Shown here in pieces: positions 29,546 through 36,841 of a stretch of 64,000 bases of DNA. The stretch is from Agromyces soli (GTDB lineage: Bacteria; Actinomycetota; Actinomycetes; Actinomycetales; Microbacteriaceae). The stretch covers positions 1,798,001 through 1,862,000 of the forward strand of contig NZ_CP094533.1 of the NCBI RefSeq assembly GCF_022811605.1. The letters are read 5' to 3'. The stretch's first letter is position 1; every line of letters begins with the position of its first letter. A program made the position numbers and the translations under genes. Below the pieces are notes generated by a model. The model had not been told where the DNA came from and made no database searches. It saw nothing but the letters and a program-made list of their open reading frames with translations.

Positions 29546-29548
29546 GCG

Positions 29549-29582
29549 AAAACCCCCGATCTCCACGGAGATCGGGGGTTTT
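29549..29582 (+). terminator. Intrinsic terminator after tRNA-Ser
   Basis: AAAACCCCCGATCTC and its exact complement enclose a 4-nt CACG loop (15 bp) and end in TTTT. It is the most canonical terminator in the window. Confidence 0.92.
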
Positions 29583-29616
29583 GTGCATTCCGGTGGGCCG
29601 GTGGGCCGGTGGCGGG

Positions 29617-29970
29617 TCACGTGGTGCCCGTGTGCGTCCCGACGTTCACGACCCGGCCGTCGGACGCCCGGTAGAAGAACCGGGTGACGCCCCACGGTTC
29701 CTCGGTGAGGGGGTGCACGATCTCGTGCCCCGCCGCCTCCACGCGCGCGAGCGCGACGCGCACGTCGTCGACGAAGATCGAGACCTCCGGGTTCACCGGG
29801 GCGGAGGCGTCCCGCGTCATCAGGCTGAGCTGGTGGCCTTCGTCGTCGCCGAGCGTGACGATCCAGCCGTGATCCATGAGCACGCGCCAGCCGAGCACCA
29901 GCCGGTGCTCCTCGACCGCCTGGTGCAGCTCGACCACGGTGAGGTTGGGAACCACTCGTTCGACGCGCAT
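29617..29970 (-). CDS. VOC (glyoxalase/dioxygenase-like) family protein
   Basis: 117 residues, a single VOC fold with strand patterns VVPNLTVVELHQAVEEHRLVLG, DHGWIVTLGD, VSIFVDDV and WGVTRFFYRASDGRVVNVGTH. Members include glyoxalases, resistance proteins and dioxygenases, and no choice can be made. ATG 29970 is chosen: CAGACT lies 6 nt upstream, and the frame beyond has no better start. Confidence 0.85.
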   Translation of the reverse strand: MRVERVVPNLTVVELHQAVEEHRLVLGWRVLMDHGWIVTLGDDEGHQLSLMTRDASAPVNPEVSIFVDDVRVALARVEAAGHEIVHPLTEEPWGVTRFFYRASDGRVVNVGTHTGTT

Positions 29971-29993
29971 CGGCCCAGTCTGACAGCTCGGCT

Positions 29994-30422
29994 TCACGAA
30001 GCCGGCAGGGCCTTCCGGAGCAGCGAGCTGAGCAGCGCCTGCTCGTCGGGCGACAGGCGGGCGAGCGCCTCGCGGGCGAAGCCGAAGGCGCGGTCGAATC
30101 GCTCGGCGACCTGCTCGCCGGCCGCCGTGCGCGCCACCATCCTGACTCGCTTGTCCGCCGGGGAGGCTTCGCGGGAGGTGAGCCCCATCCCGTCGAGGCG
30201 CCCGACGATCTGCGTGATGTTCGAGGCGTCGCAGCCGAGCTCCGTGGCGAGCCCGCCCATCGAGCGGTGCTCGGAGAGCCGGCCGAGCACGCAGGCCTGG
30301 GCTGCGCTCAGCTGCACGGATGCGGCGGCCCGGTCGAACGCCTGCTCGTAGGCGTTCACGAGGTCGAGGAGCAGGCCCTCGGCCTCCGAGGTCTCGGTCG
30401 CGATGCGAAGGGGGAGCGCCAT
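29994..30422 (-). CDS. MarR-family regulator
   Basis: 142 residues with the MarR winged helix: LSAAQACVLGRLSEHRSMGGLATELGCDASNITQIVGRLDGMGLTSR, then the wing ADKRVRMVARTAAG. It lies 34 nt downstream of an oxidoreductase gene on the same strand and has its own leaderless -10 box. Near-palindromic boxes upstream of both genes (30447-30459 and 31510-31550) suggest that it represses both, which is inference. Confidence 0.9.
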   Translation of the reverse strand: MALPLRIATETSEAEGLLLDLVNAYEQAFDRAAASVQLSAAQACVLGRLSEHRSMGGLATELGCDASNITQIVGRLDGMGLTSREASPADKRVRMVARTAAGEQVAERFDRAFGFAREALARLSPDEQALLSSLLRKALPAS

Positions 30423-30428
30423 GCCCCG

Positions 30429-30434
30429 ATCCTA
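30429..30434 (-). promoter_or_regulatory. -10 box of the MarR gene
   Basis: TAGGAT on the minus strand, 6 nt before ATG 30422. Confidence 0.5.
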
Positions 30435-30446
30435 GCGCTGGAGACC

Positions 30447-30459
30447 ATCAAGCAATCAG
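30447..30459. promoter_or_regulatory. Possible MarR half-site
   Basis: ATCAAGCAATCAG overlaps the end of the oxidoreductase gene. Read on the minus strand it is TGATTGCTTGAT, sharing TGATTG with the palindrome at 31510. Confidence 0.35.
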
Positions 30460-31493
30460 GGCCGGCGGGACGACGAGTCCGGTGCGGCCTCGTCGTCGGC
30501 GACGAGCAACGCCAGCTTCCCGACGTAGTGCTCGCGGAGCGCGCGGTGGGCGTCCTGCGCCCGGGCCATCGGGAATCGCTGCGCGACATGCGGCGTGAAC
30601 GCGCCCGCCTCGACGACGGCGTTGAGCCGGTCGAGTGCTGCGCGGCCCCGGTCGCCGTCGAAGGAGAGGATCGGCGCTGCGGGCGCTGCGGCGGGGAGCG
30701 GATGCACGCCGTTCGGCCAGGCGATCCGCCCGGCGGGGGAGACCGCGCGGAGCGCTCGCTCGGCGGCCGGGCCGCCCGCCGTCACGAGCGCGGCGTCGAT
30801 CCCGCCCGGGGCGAACGCCTCCGCGGCGGCCAGCACATCATGGGCGCGGCCGTCGACCACCGCGTCCGCGCCCTGCGCCCGCGACAGGGCGACGCCGTCG
30901 GCGCCGGAGGAGACGGCGAGGACCCGGATGCCTCGGTGGCGCGCCAGCTGCACCGCGAGGTGACCCATGCCTCCGCTGGCGCCGAAGACCATCAGCGTCT
31001 GGCCGGGACGGAGGTCGAGCAGTTCGAGGCCGCTCTGCGCGGTCAGGGCGTCCCAGGCCATCACTCCGGCCTGTTCCATCGAGAGCTGCGGGGGAAGGTG
31101 TGCCGCGTGCTCCTCGTCGACGACGCCGAACTCGGCGTAGAAGCCCCCGCGCGGCACGGGCATCGAGGCCGCGTAGACGCGGTCGCCGAGCTCGAATCGC
31201 GTGACCTCGGGGCCGACCGCTGCGACGGTGCCGGCCGCGTCCCAGCCGAGGACGTACGGGAAGCGCGACGGGATGCCGAACACGCCGTCGTAGTGCCCGC
31301 GGCGCTCCTCGGCGTCCCAGGAGGCCACGCCGGCGACGCGCACCCGGATGAGCACCTCGCGTGCGCCCACCTCGGGGACGGCGATCCGTCGGAGGGCGAG
31401 CTCGTCCTCCGCTCCGAACCGGTCGAGGACGACGGCGTTCATCTCGGCGGGTGTCGTCGTGCCCGGGGACGACGGCTGGGGTCGCGTGCGCAT
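30456..31493 (-). CDS. Quinone-oxidoreductase-like medium-chain dehydrogenase
   Basis: 345 residues. It has a GroES-like domain, then a Rossmann domain with FGASGGMGHLAVQLA. The zinc ligands of classic alcohol dehydrogenases are absent, so it belongs to the NADPH:quinone oxidoreductase branch. Start ATG 31493 has AGGAG 6 nt upstream. It is cotranscribed with or next to a MarR regulator, consistent with detoxification of quinones or enones. Confidence 0.88.
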   Translation of the reverse strand: MRTRPQPSSPGTTTPAEMNAVVLDRFGAEDELALRRIAVPEVGAREVLIRVRVAGVASWDAEERRGHYDGVFGIPSRFPYVLGWDAAGTVAAVGPEVTRFELGDRVYAASMPVPRGGFYAEFGVVDEEHAAHLPPQLSMEQAGVMAWDALTAQSGLELLDLRPGQTLMVFGASGGMGHLAVQLARHRGIRVLAVSSGADGVALSRAQGADAVVDGRAHDVLAAAEAFAPGGIDAALVTAGGPAAERALRAVSPAGRIAWPNGVHPLPAAAPAAPILSFDGDRGRAALDRLNAVVEAGAFTPHVAQRFPMARAQDAHRALREHYVGKLALLVADDEAAPDSSSRRP

Positions 31494-31509
31494 GGATGCT
31501 CCTATTTGC

Positions 31510-31522
31510 TTGATTGAATCAA
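31510..31522. promoter_or_regulatory. Perfect palindrome, likely MarR operator 1
   Basis: TTGATTGAATCAA is a perfect inverted repeat, 17 nt upstream of the oxidoreductase start and within its expected promoter. Confidence 0.6.
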
Positions 31523-31538
31523 CTAAACCATCGATGCA

Positions 31539-31550
31539 TGATTCGATCAA
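31539..31550. promoter_or_regulatory. Likely MarR operator 2
   Basis: On the minus strand TTGATCGAATCA differs from operator 1 at one position. The centres are about 28 bp apart, close to three helix turns. Confidence 0.55.
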
Positions 31551-31575
31551 GGAATTTCACCGGGCCCCTCGGCGA

Positions 31576-31589
31576 ACCCCTCGAGGGGT
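31576..31589. promoter_or_regulatory. 14-bp perfect palindrome
   Basis: ACCCCTCGAGGGGT, upstream of the plus-strand dehydrogenase at 31662. Possible operator. Confidence 0.35.
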
Positions 31590-31596
31590 CTGCGGT

Positions 31597-31610
31597 TTCG
31601 ACATGTCGAA
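31597..31610. promoter_or_regulatory. 14-bp perfect palindrome
   Basis: TTCGACATGTCGAA, 21 bp centre-to-centre from the preceding palindrome, so two turns apart on the same face of the helix. Confidence 0.4.
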
Positions 31611-31661
31611 CACGCTCCTCCGGCCGCCGCACGCCCGGCCGGAAGGTGGCATCCTCGTCCC

Positions 31662-32657
31662 ATGCCGAGTCTCGGATCGCCGCATCACGCGGACGTCGCG
31701 GTGCGCTTCGATCGCTTCGGAAGCGTGGACCAGCTCTCCTTGCGCCCGGTCGAGGCGGTCGAGCTCGCGCCGCAGCAGGTGCGCATCCGGGTGACCGTCG
31801 CCGGGCTGAACCCGGTGGACTGGCAGATCGTCGAGTCCGAGGCGCTCGCCGCGGCGTTCGGCATCACGGTGCCCGCCGGCTACGGGAACGACTTCGCCGG
31901 CGTCGTCGTCGAGACCGGCCGAGCGGTGAGGAGGTGGCGGGTCGGCGACCGGGTGTTCGGGGGAGCGCGGGGTCGCGCGCTCGCCTCGTCGCTCGTCCTC
32001 GAGGAGGACCATCCGAGCCTGCATCGCACGCCGGCCGACGTCGAGGATCTCGCGGCGGGGGTCCTCGACATCGCGGGTCGGACCGCTTCGGCTGTGGCCC
32101 GGGCGCTGGCGGTCGCGCCCGGCGAGACGGTCCTCGTCGGCGGAGCGGGCGGCGGGGTCGGCTCGATCCTGACGCAGCTGCTGGTGCACGGCGGCGCCCG
32201 CGTGCTCGGCACGGGGTCGGCGGCATCGGCTCCGTTCCTCCGATCCCTCGGCGCGGAACCGCTCGCCTACGGCACCGGACTCGCCGACGCGCTGCGGGAT
32301 CTGGGTGCGCCCGTCGCCGCCGCGGCCGATCTGCACGGCGTGGCCACCGCTGTCGCCGCCCGCGAGCTCGGCGTCCCCGCGCACCGCATCGTCACGATCG
32401 AATCCGAGGATCCGCCCGCGGGGGTGCGCTCCGTCAACGGCTCCGACGCCCACCCCGGCGACCTCGGGCGGCTGCTCGCCCTCGTCGCCGAGGGCCGTCT
32501 CACCGTGCCGATCGCCGGGGTCTACCCGATCGAGCGGTTCGCGGAGGCCATCGCCCAGCAGCGGAGCCGCCACGTGCGGGGCAAGGTCGCCGTCGTGGTC
32601 TCGGGCGATCCGGGCGATCCGGCCAATCCGGGCGATCCGGCCGACCCGGCGGCCTAG
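31662..32657 (+). CDS. Zinc-free medium-chain dehydrogenase (QOR-like)
   Basis: 331 residues, a second quinone-oxidoreductase-type enzyme divergent from the first: VAGLNPVDWQIVE, GYGNDFAGVVVE, then the nucleotide loop GGAGGGVGSILTQLLV. The C terminus ends in a GDPGDPANPGDPADPAA tail encoded by 9-bp tandem repeats, which is outside the normal fold. CATCCT lies 6 nt before the ATG, a weak leaderless -10. Stops of this gene and the ABC permease overlap by 4 nt. Confidence 0.85.
   Translation: MPSLGSPHHADVAVRFDRFGSVDQLSLRPVEAVELAPQQVRIRVTVAGLNPVDWQIVESEALAAAFGITVPAGYGNDFAGVVVETGRAVRRWRVGDRVFGGARGRALASSLVLEEDHPSLHRTPADVEDLAAGVLDIAGRTASAVARALAVAPGETVLVGGAGGGVGSILTQLLVHGGARVLGTGSAASAPFLRSLGAEPLAYGTGLADALRDLGAPVAAAADLHGVATAVAARELGVPAHRIVTIESEDPPAGVRSVNGSDAHPGDLGRLLALVAEGRLTVPIAGVYPIERFAEAIAQQRSRHVRGKVAVVVSGDPGDPANPGDPADPAA
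32604..32648 (+). repeat. 9-bp tandem repeat in coding sequence
   Basis: Five units of the type GGCGATCCG (units 1, 2 and 4 identical, units 3 and 5 altered) encode the GDP/ANP/ADP tail of the dehydrogenase. Copy number could vary by slippage. Confidence 0.75.
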
Positions 32658-34156
32658 CCGCGCTGCCGCCAGCGGCTCGCGCCGATGCCGAGCAGGGCGA
32701 GCGCGGCGCCGAGCAGCAGAAGGGGGCTCTCCAGCACGAGCGCGGCCGCGGCGCCCGAGAGTGCGACGAGCAGCAGGCCGTCGACCGCCCACGCCATCCG
32801 CACGGCGGCGCCGAGGTCGCCGACCGGCGTCGGGACGGGCGCGAGCAGCGCGGGCGGCATCGGCCCCTTCAGCGCGGCATTCACCCGCGCGAGCAGGGCG
32901 AGCGGGCCGAGCGCGAGAGCGCCGACGAGCGGCCCGAGGGCCGGGATCCCCGCCGCTGACGACGTGACGAGCACGGCCGTGAGGAGCGCGAGGAGCGCGA
33001 CGACCGTCGGGAAGAGCAGGTGCCGGGCGAGGAGCGGTCCGTCGCCGATGCCGTAGAGCGGGAGCCCGGCGGCAACGCTCGCCGCGTGCCGCAGGCCGTC
33101 GCTGAGCGGACCGAGGCCCGCGAACAGGGTCGTTCCGGCGGCGGCCCCGAGCGCCCAGCCCGCCGCAGCGGGGGTGAAGGCGAGCGCGAGGACCGCACCG
33201 GCCCCGGCGACGGCGAGCACGCCGAGCAGGAGGCGGCCGGGGGTTCGGGCCGCCCCGATCGCATCGCGCACGAGGAAGACGAGGGCCGGCCGGCCGAGCC
33301 CGCGGACCGCGCGGAGCCGGCGGCCCAGCCTCGGCCGACGCTGGTAGACGGCGACGGCGGCACTGAAATCCATGCCGCCGGCGTGCACGGTCGCCGAGTC
33401 CCAGCGTGCGGACTGGGCCAGCAACTCACGGAGCCGGAGCCGGTTCAGCAGCGTCGGGATGGCGCACACGAGCGCTGCGCTGAGCGCCGCCAGTGCGGTC
33501 AGCGCGGCGACCGCGGGCGGGTCGCCGGCGACGGGGTACGCGAGCCCGACCCATCCCATCGGGGTGAACGGACGCAGCGCGGGGGCGGCCGCGGTGGCGG
33601 CGCCCAACCCGCAGACGCCGACGGCGATCGCCACCGCTGCGCGCGGGAGGGCCTGCCCGGCGAGCCAGGCGACCGTCGTGACCGCCCCGACGACGGCCCC
33701 GACGGCGAGGAAGACCGCCGCGTCGAGCGGGCCCGCCAGTCGGGCGCCGACGAGGGCGGCGCCGAGCAGGCCGGCGGTCGCGGTCGTGAGCACCGTCACC
33801 AGCGCGCCGGCGCGCAGCACCGGCCCGCGGAACGACTCAGCGCCGGCGAGCCCGCTCGTCGCGAGCGCGTGCGTCAGGAACGGCGGTCGCACGGCGGGGC
33901 CGCGGTCGCGACCCAGGAGCAGCGCGCCCGCCCACAGCGCCGCGACGACCGCGATCGCCGCGTCCGGGGCGCCGGCCGCGGTGATCGCCGCGATCCCCTC
34001 CGGGCTGGTCAGGCCGAGCCAGGCCGCCCGAACACCCGGGATCACCGTCACCAGGGCGACCATCAGCGCGAGGTAGACCGCGTACGCGCCGTCGCGGCTC
34101 GTGCGCGAGGTGCGGGCGCGCCAGATCCCGAGCGCTGCGCGAACGGGGCCGGTCAC
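32654..34156 (-). CDS. ABC transporter multi-spanning membrane subunit
   Basis: 500 residues, Ala/Leu-rich, with about 10-12 predicted membrane helices and a central hydrophilic loop (about 235-290, QSARWDSATVHAGGMDFSAAVAVYQRRPRLGRRLRA). No enzyme motif. It overlaps the ATPase gene by 4 nt (ATGA) and is therefore its membrane partner. The shape resembles actinobacterial exporters whose family remains unnamed. Confidence 0.75.
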   Translation of the reverse strand: MTGPVRAALGIWRARTSRTSRDGAYAVYLALMVALVTVIPGVRAAWLGLTSPEGIAAITAAGAPDAAIAVVAALWAGALLLGRDRGPAVRPPFLTHALATSGLAGAESFRGPVLRAGALVTVLTTATAGLLGAALVGARLAGPLDAAVFLAVGAVVGAVTTVAWLAGQALPRAAVAIAVGVCGLGAATAAAPALRPFTPMGWVGLAYPVAGDPPAVAALTALAALSAALVCAIPTLLNRLRLRELLAQSARWDSATVHAGGMDFSAAVAVYQRRPRLGRRLRAVRGLGRPALVFLVRDAIGAARTPGRLLLGVLAVAGAGAVLALAFTPAAAGWALGAAAGTTLFAGLGPLSDGLRHAASVAAGLPLYGIGDGPLLARHLLFPTVVALLALLTAVLVTSSAAGIPALGPLVGALALGPLALLARVNAALKGPMPPALLAPVPTPVGDLGAAVRMAWAVDGLLLVALSGAAAALVLESPLLLLGAALALLGIGASRWRQRG

Positions 34157-34782
34157 GCTGCGGCATCCAGCCAGAGCGTGCGATCGGCGAGCCGGTCGGC
34201 GAGCGCCGGGCTGTGGGTGGCGGCGATCACGGTCGCGCCCGCGTCGCGCCGGGCGCGCAGCACCTGGATCACGGACTCGACGTGCTCGGGGTCGAGCCGC
34301 TGCTCCGGCTCGTCGAGGAGCAGCACGTCGAACGGGCGGGCGAGGACCAGGGCGAGGCCGAACAGCTGGGTCTGCCCGGACGACAGCTCGTGCGGGAACC
34401 GCTGCCCGAGCCCGGTCAGGTGCAGCTCGGCGATCACCGTGCGCGCGAGTTCCGCCGCCTCGCGGGGATCGTCCAGCCAGGTCGTGGCCACCAGCAGGAC
34501 GTGGTCGGAGACCGTCAGATCGGGCGCCATCGGCGGCAGTCCGATCATCGCGGCGACCCGTCGGCGGAAGCCGCGGTCTCGCGGGCTCACGTCCGCGCCG
34601 TCGATCCGAACGGTGCCGCGCGTGGGGGTCCTGGATCCGGCCAGCACGCCGAGGAGCGTCGACTTGCCGCTGCCGTTCCTGCCGCGGATCGCCAGGACGG
34701 CGCCGCGCGGCACCGTCAGCGTGACGGCCGGCAGGAGCGTCGTCCCGCCCGCGGTCACCGTGACGCCATCCACCTCGATCAT
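34153..34782 (-). CDS. ABC transporter ATP-binding protein
   Basis: 209 residues from ATG 34782. It has Walker A GRNGSGKST, a signature LSSGQTQLF (slightly degenerate LSGGQ), Walker B DVLLLDEPEQRLD and the switch histidine in ATHSP. ATG 34791 is possible, but GAGAGG abuts it, while it is well spaced for 34782. It ends in a 4-nt overlap with the membrane subunit and starts 13 nt after the SDR stop, so the three genes form one operon. Confidence 0.9.
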   Translation of the reverse strand: MIEVDGVTVTAGGTTLLPAVTLTVPRGAVLAIRGRNGSGKSTLLGVLAGSRTPTRGTVRIDGADVSPRDRGFRRRVAAMIGLPPMAPDLTVSDHVLLVATTWLDDPREAAELARTVIAELHLTGLGQRFPHELSSGQTQLFGLALVLARPFDVLLLDEPEQRLDPEHVESVIQVLRARRDAGATVIAATHSPALADRLADRTLWLDAAA

Positions 34783-34795
34783 GCGAGCCATCCTC

Positions 34796-35659
34796 TCAAA
34801 CGGCGGCGGCATCCCCGGCGAGCCGGCGCGAGGCGCGCAGCAGCGCCAGGATCTCGCGCGGGCGGTAGCGCAGGAAGAGGCGTTGCGGCCGCGCGCCGCG
34901 CACCAGGGCGTCCGTGCCGCCGTCGCAATAGATGAGCTGTCCGGTCATGAAGCGGTTCTCGGGCGAGACGGCGTGCGCGAGCAGGGCGGCGACCGGGGCC
35001 ACGGGGCCCGGTGCGCCGAGCGGCTGCGGCAGTGCCGTCTCCAGCAGCTGCCGGTCCCGGTCCCACGTGCGCAGCACGAGCTCGGTGCCGATGATCCCCG
35101 GGGCGACGGCGTTCAGGACGATCCCTGAACCGGCCCACTCGGCCTGCACGGAAGCGGCCCGGACCCAGTGGTTGAGCGCGATCTTGCTGGAGCGGTAGAG
35201 CTGGCTGCCCCGCCGGGTGCGGATCAGCCGCCTCGCGACGCCGAGCGCCTTCTCCTCGTTCCCGCTGAGGCACGCGCGCACGAGCGCGCCGCTGCCGCGG
35301 TTCAGGGTCGACGACGAGGAGACGACCACGGCGGCCGGCGCGGGAGAGCGGGCGAGCAGGCGGCGGAGCCCGTCGAGCACGGCGACGGTGCCGAAGTGGT
35401 TCAGCGCGACCGTCTCCACCCGCGGCGCGCCGAGCCCGGCCGCGGCGACGATCCCGTCCAGCCGGCCTCCGCTCAGCGAGTCGACCTCGTGGATGAGTCG
35501 CGCGCGCCCCTCCGCGCTCGCCAGGTCGGCTCGGACGTCGACCCCGTCGCCGAGGCCGCAGCGGATCACCCGGCCGCGTTCGGCGAGCAGGTCGGCGACC
35601 GTGCGGCCGAGGCCGGAGTCCGCTCCCGTCACGAGGTACGTCCGCGCAGCTGATTCCAT
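34796..35659 (-). CDS. Short-chain dehydrogenase/reductase
   Basis: 287 residues. TGADSGLGRTVADLL is the cofactor loop, VVVSSSSTL carries the catalytic serine, and YRSSK is the YxxxK pair. APGIIGTELV and the C-terminal GQLIYCDGGTDAL are as in classical SDRs, with a 30-residue extension. It heads the ABC operon and is divergent from a TetR gene, with a shared palindrome between them. Confidence 0.9.
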   Translation of the reverse strand: MESAARTYLVTGADSGLGRTVADLLAERGRVIRCGLGDGVDVRADLASAEGRARLIHEVDSLSGGRLDGIVAAAGLGAPRVETVALNHFGTVAVLDGLRRLLARSPAPAAVVVSSSSTLNRGSGALVRACLSGNEEKALGVARRLIRTRRGSQLYRSSKIALNHWVRAASVQAEWAGSGIVLNAVAPGIIGTELVLRTWDRDRQLLETALPQPLGAPGPVAPVAALLAHAVSPENRFMTGQLIYCDGGTDALVRGARPQRLFLRYRPREILALLRASRRLAGDAAAV

Positions 35660-35666
35660 ACCGATC

Positions 35667-35695
35667 AGTATCGACAAAAGATTGCAGATCTGCAA
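35667..35695 (-). promoter_or_regulatory. Promoter of the SDR-ABC operon
   Basis: On the minus strand, -35 TTGCAG (35690-35695), a 17-nt spacer and -10 GATACT (35667-35672). It lies 7 nt before ATG 35659, so probably leaderless. The operator covers the -35. Confidence 0.6.
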
Positions 35696-35696
35696 T
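35681..35696. promoter_or_regulatory. Perfect 16-bp palindrome, TetR operator
   Basis: ATTGCAGATCTGCAAT lies midway between the divergent SDR and TetR genes and overlaps both -35 regions. It is a natural site for a self-regulating TetR repressor. Confidence 0.7.
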
Positions 35697-35713
35697 TTTG
35701 TGCGGATCGCGGC

Positions 35714-35719
35714 TAGACT
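35714..35719 (+). promoter_or_regulatory. -10 box of the TetR gene
   Basis: TAGACT, 6 nt before ATG 35726. The operator half TGCAAT lies 17 nt upstream at the -35 position. Confidence 0.55.
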
Positions 35720-35725
35720 CGGCTC

Positions 35726-36331
35726 ATGCCGCAGGCGCAGGGGAACGGACACGACGCCCGGCGTCGGCGCACCCATCAGGCGCTGCGCGACAGCGCCGCG
35801 CAGCTCTTCGAGGCGAACGGCTACGAGGCGACGACGGTGGCCGAGATCGCCCGCCGCGCCCAGGTCTCCGAGCGCACCTTCTACGCGCACTTCCCGTCGA
35901 AGGAGGACCTGCTCTTCGCGCACGTCGACGACTTCACGGCCCTCGCCCGGCGGGTCGCCGGCGAGACGGACTCCCCGCATCCCGCGGATCGGGTGCGCGC
36001 GGCCGTGGTTGCCCTGATCGAGGCGGCCACGAGCGAGGACGCCCTCGCGCGGCAGGCGGCGATCCGGGCGGCGCTCGGTTCGCGGGGCGAGATCCCGCGC
36101 TCGCTCGCCGCGCAGCTCATGGACCTCGCGCGCGGGCTCGCGCTCCGGATCGCGGCCGACACGGGGGCGCCGCTCGCGAGCGTCGCGCCGATGGTGGGCG
36201 CCGCGCTCGGCGCCGTCGAGGGCGCCGGGCTCGACGGCGGGCTCCGCGCGGAGCCCGGAGACGTGCGGCGCGGCGCGATGGTCCGGGCGCTGGATGCCGC
36301 GCTCCTCGGGTTCCGCGAGAGCGGGGCCTAG
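35726..36331 (+). CDS. TetR-family regulator
   Basis: 201 residues with the TetR DNA-binding domain: LRDSAAQLFEANGYEATTVAEIARRAQVSERTFYAHFPSKEDLLF. The helical C-terminal ligand domain is not conserved. It probably represses itself and the divergent SDR-ABC operon through the palindrome at 35681. The stop overlaps the convergent MarR stop by 4 nt. Confidence 0.92.
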   Translation: MPQAQGNGHDARRRRTHQALRDSAAQLFEANGYEATTVAEIARRAQVSERTFYAHFPSKEDLLFAHVDDFTALARRVAGETDSPHPADRVRAAVVALIEAATSEDALARQAAIRAALGSRGEIPRSLAAQLMDLARGLALRIAADTGAPLASVAPMVGAALGAVEGAGLDGGLRAEPGDVRRGAMVRALDAALLGFRESGA

Positions 36332-36747
36332 GCGGACTGCGTGAGCCTCGCGAGCGAGCGCAGGAAGGGCTCGCGGTCCGCTTCGGGCAGTCGTTCGAGC
36401 ACCGAATCGTAGAGGCCGTCGAGGACGCCGGCGGTGGCGGCGACGACCCGCCGCCCTTCGTCGGTGACCTCCACGACCCGCGCCCGGCGGTCCTCCGCCG
36501 GGATCTTGCGCTCGGCCAGTCCGGAGCGCTCGAGGGCGTCGAGCGTGTTCACCATGGTGGACTTGTCGAGGCAGGCGAGCTCGGCGAGCTCGGTCTGCGT
36601 CTTCTCGCCGGATGCCGCGCACAGCAGCACGCTCACCGTGCGCAGCGTGGTGTCGAGCCCGCCGAGCTCCTCGGCAGCCCGATGCTCGATCGAGCGGGAC
36701 AGCAGCTGAAGCTGAACGACGAGGTCGCTCACCGTGCGTGCGATCAT
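36328..36747 (-). CDS. MarR-family regulator
   Basis: 139 residues: TLRTVSVLLCAASGEKTQTELAELACLDKSTMVNTLDALERSGLAERK, then the wing EDRRARVVEVTDEG. The start ATG 36747 fits a leaderless promoter (TATGCT). It is divergent from a DHA2 MFS pump, with two palindromic boxes between, the classic arrangement of a drug-sensing repressor and its efflux pump. Confidence 0.92.
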   Translation of the reverse strand: MIARTVSDLVVQLQLLSRSIEHRAAEELGGLDTTLRTVSVLLCAASGEKTQTELAELACLDKSTMVNTLDALERSGLAERKIPAEDRRARVVEVTDEGRRVVAATAGVLDGLYDSVLERLPEADREPFLRSLARLTQSA

Positions 36748-36753
36748 GCCCCA

Positions 36754-36759
36754 AGCATA
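36754..36759 (-). promoter_or_regulatory. -10 box of the MarR gene
   Basis: TATGCT on the minus strand, 6 nt before ATG 36747. A possible -35 TTAGAC lies 18 nt upstream (36778-36783), overlapping the operator. Confidence 0.55.
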
Positions 36760-36771
36760 GCAGTGCATAAA

Positions 36772-36797
36772 TAGATCGTCTAAAAGTAGATTATCTG
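36772..36797. promoter_or_regulatory. Paired palindromic boxes, likely MarR operator
   Basis: TAGATCGTCTA (36772-36782) and TAGATTATCTG (36787-36797), 15 bp apart, in the AT-rich gap between the MarR and MFS genes. Confidence 0.55.
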
Positions 36798-36841
36798 TTA
36801 CGGTCGTGCGGTCCCCTGGCGTCGATCGAAGGAGCACCGAC

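Noticed and set aside
29455-29600. tRNA-Ser as integration site of a mobile element
   Set aside because: No integrase, no repeated tRNA 3' end and no composition change nearby.
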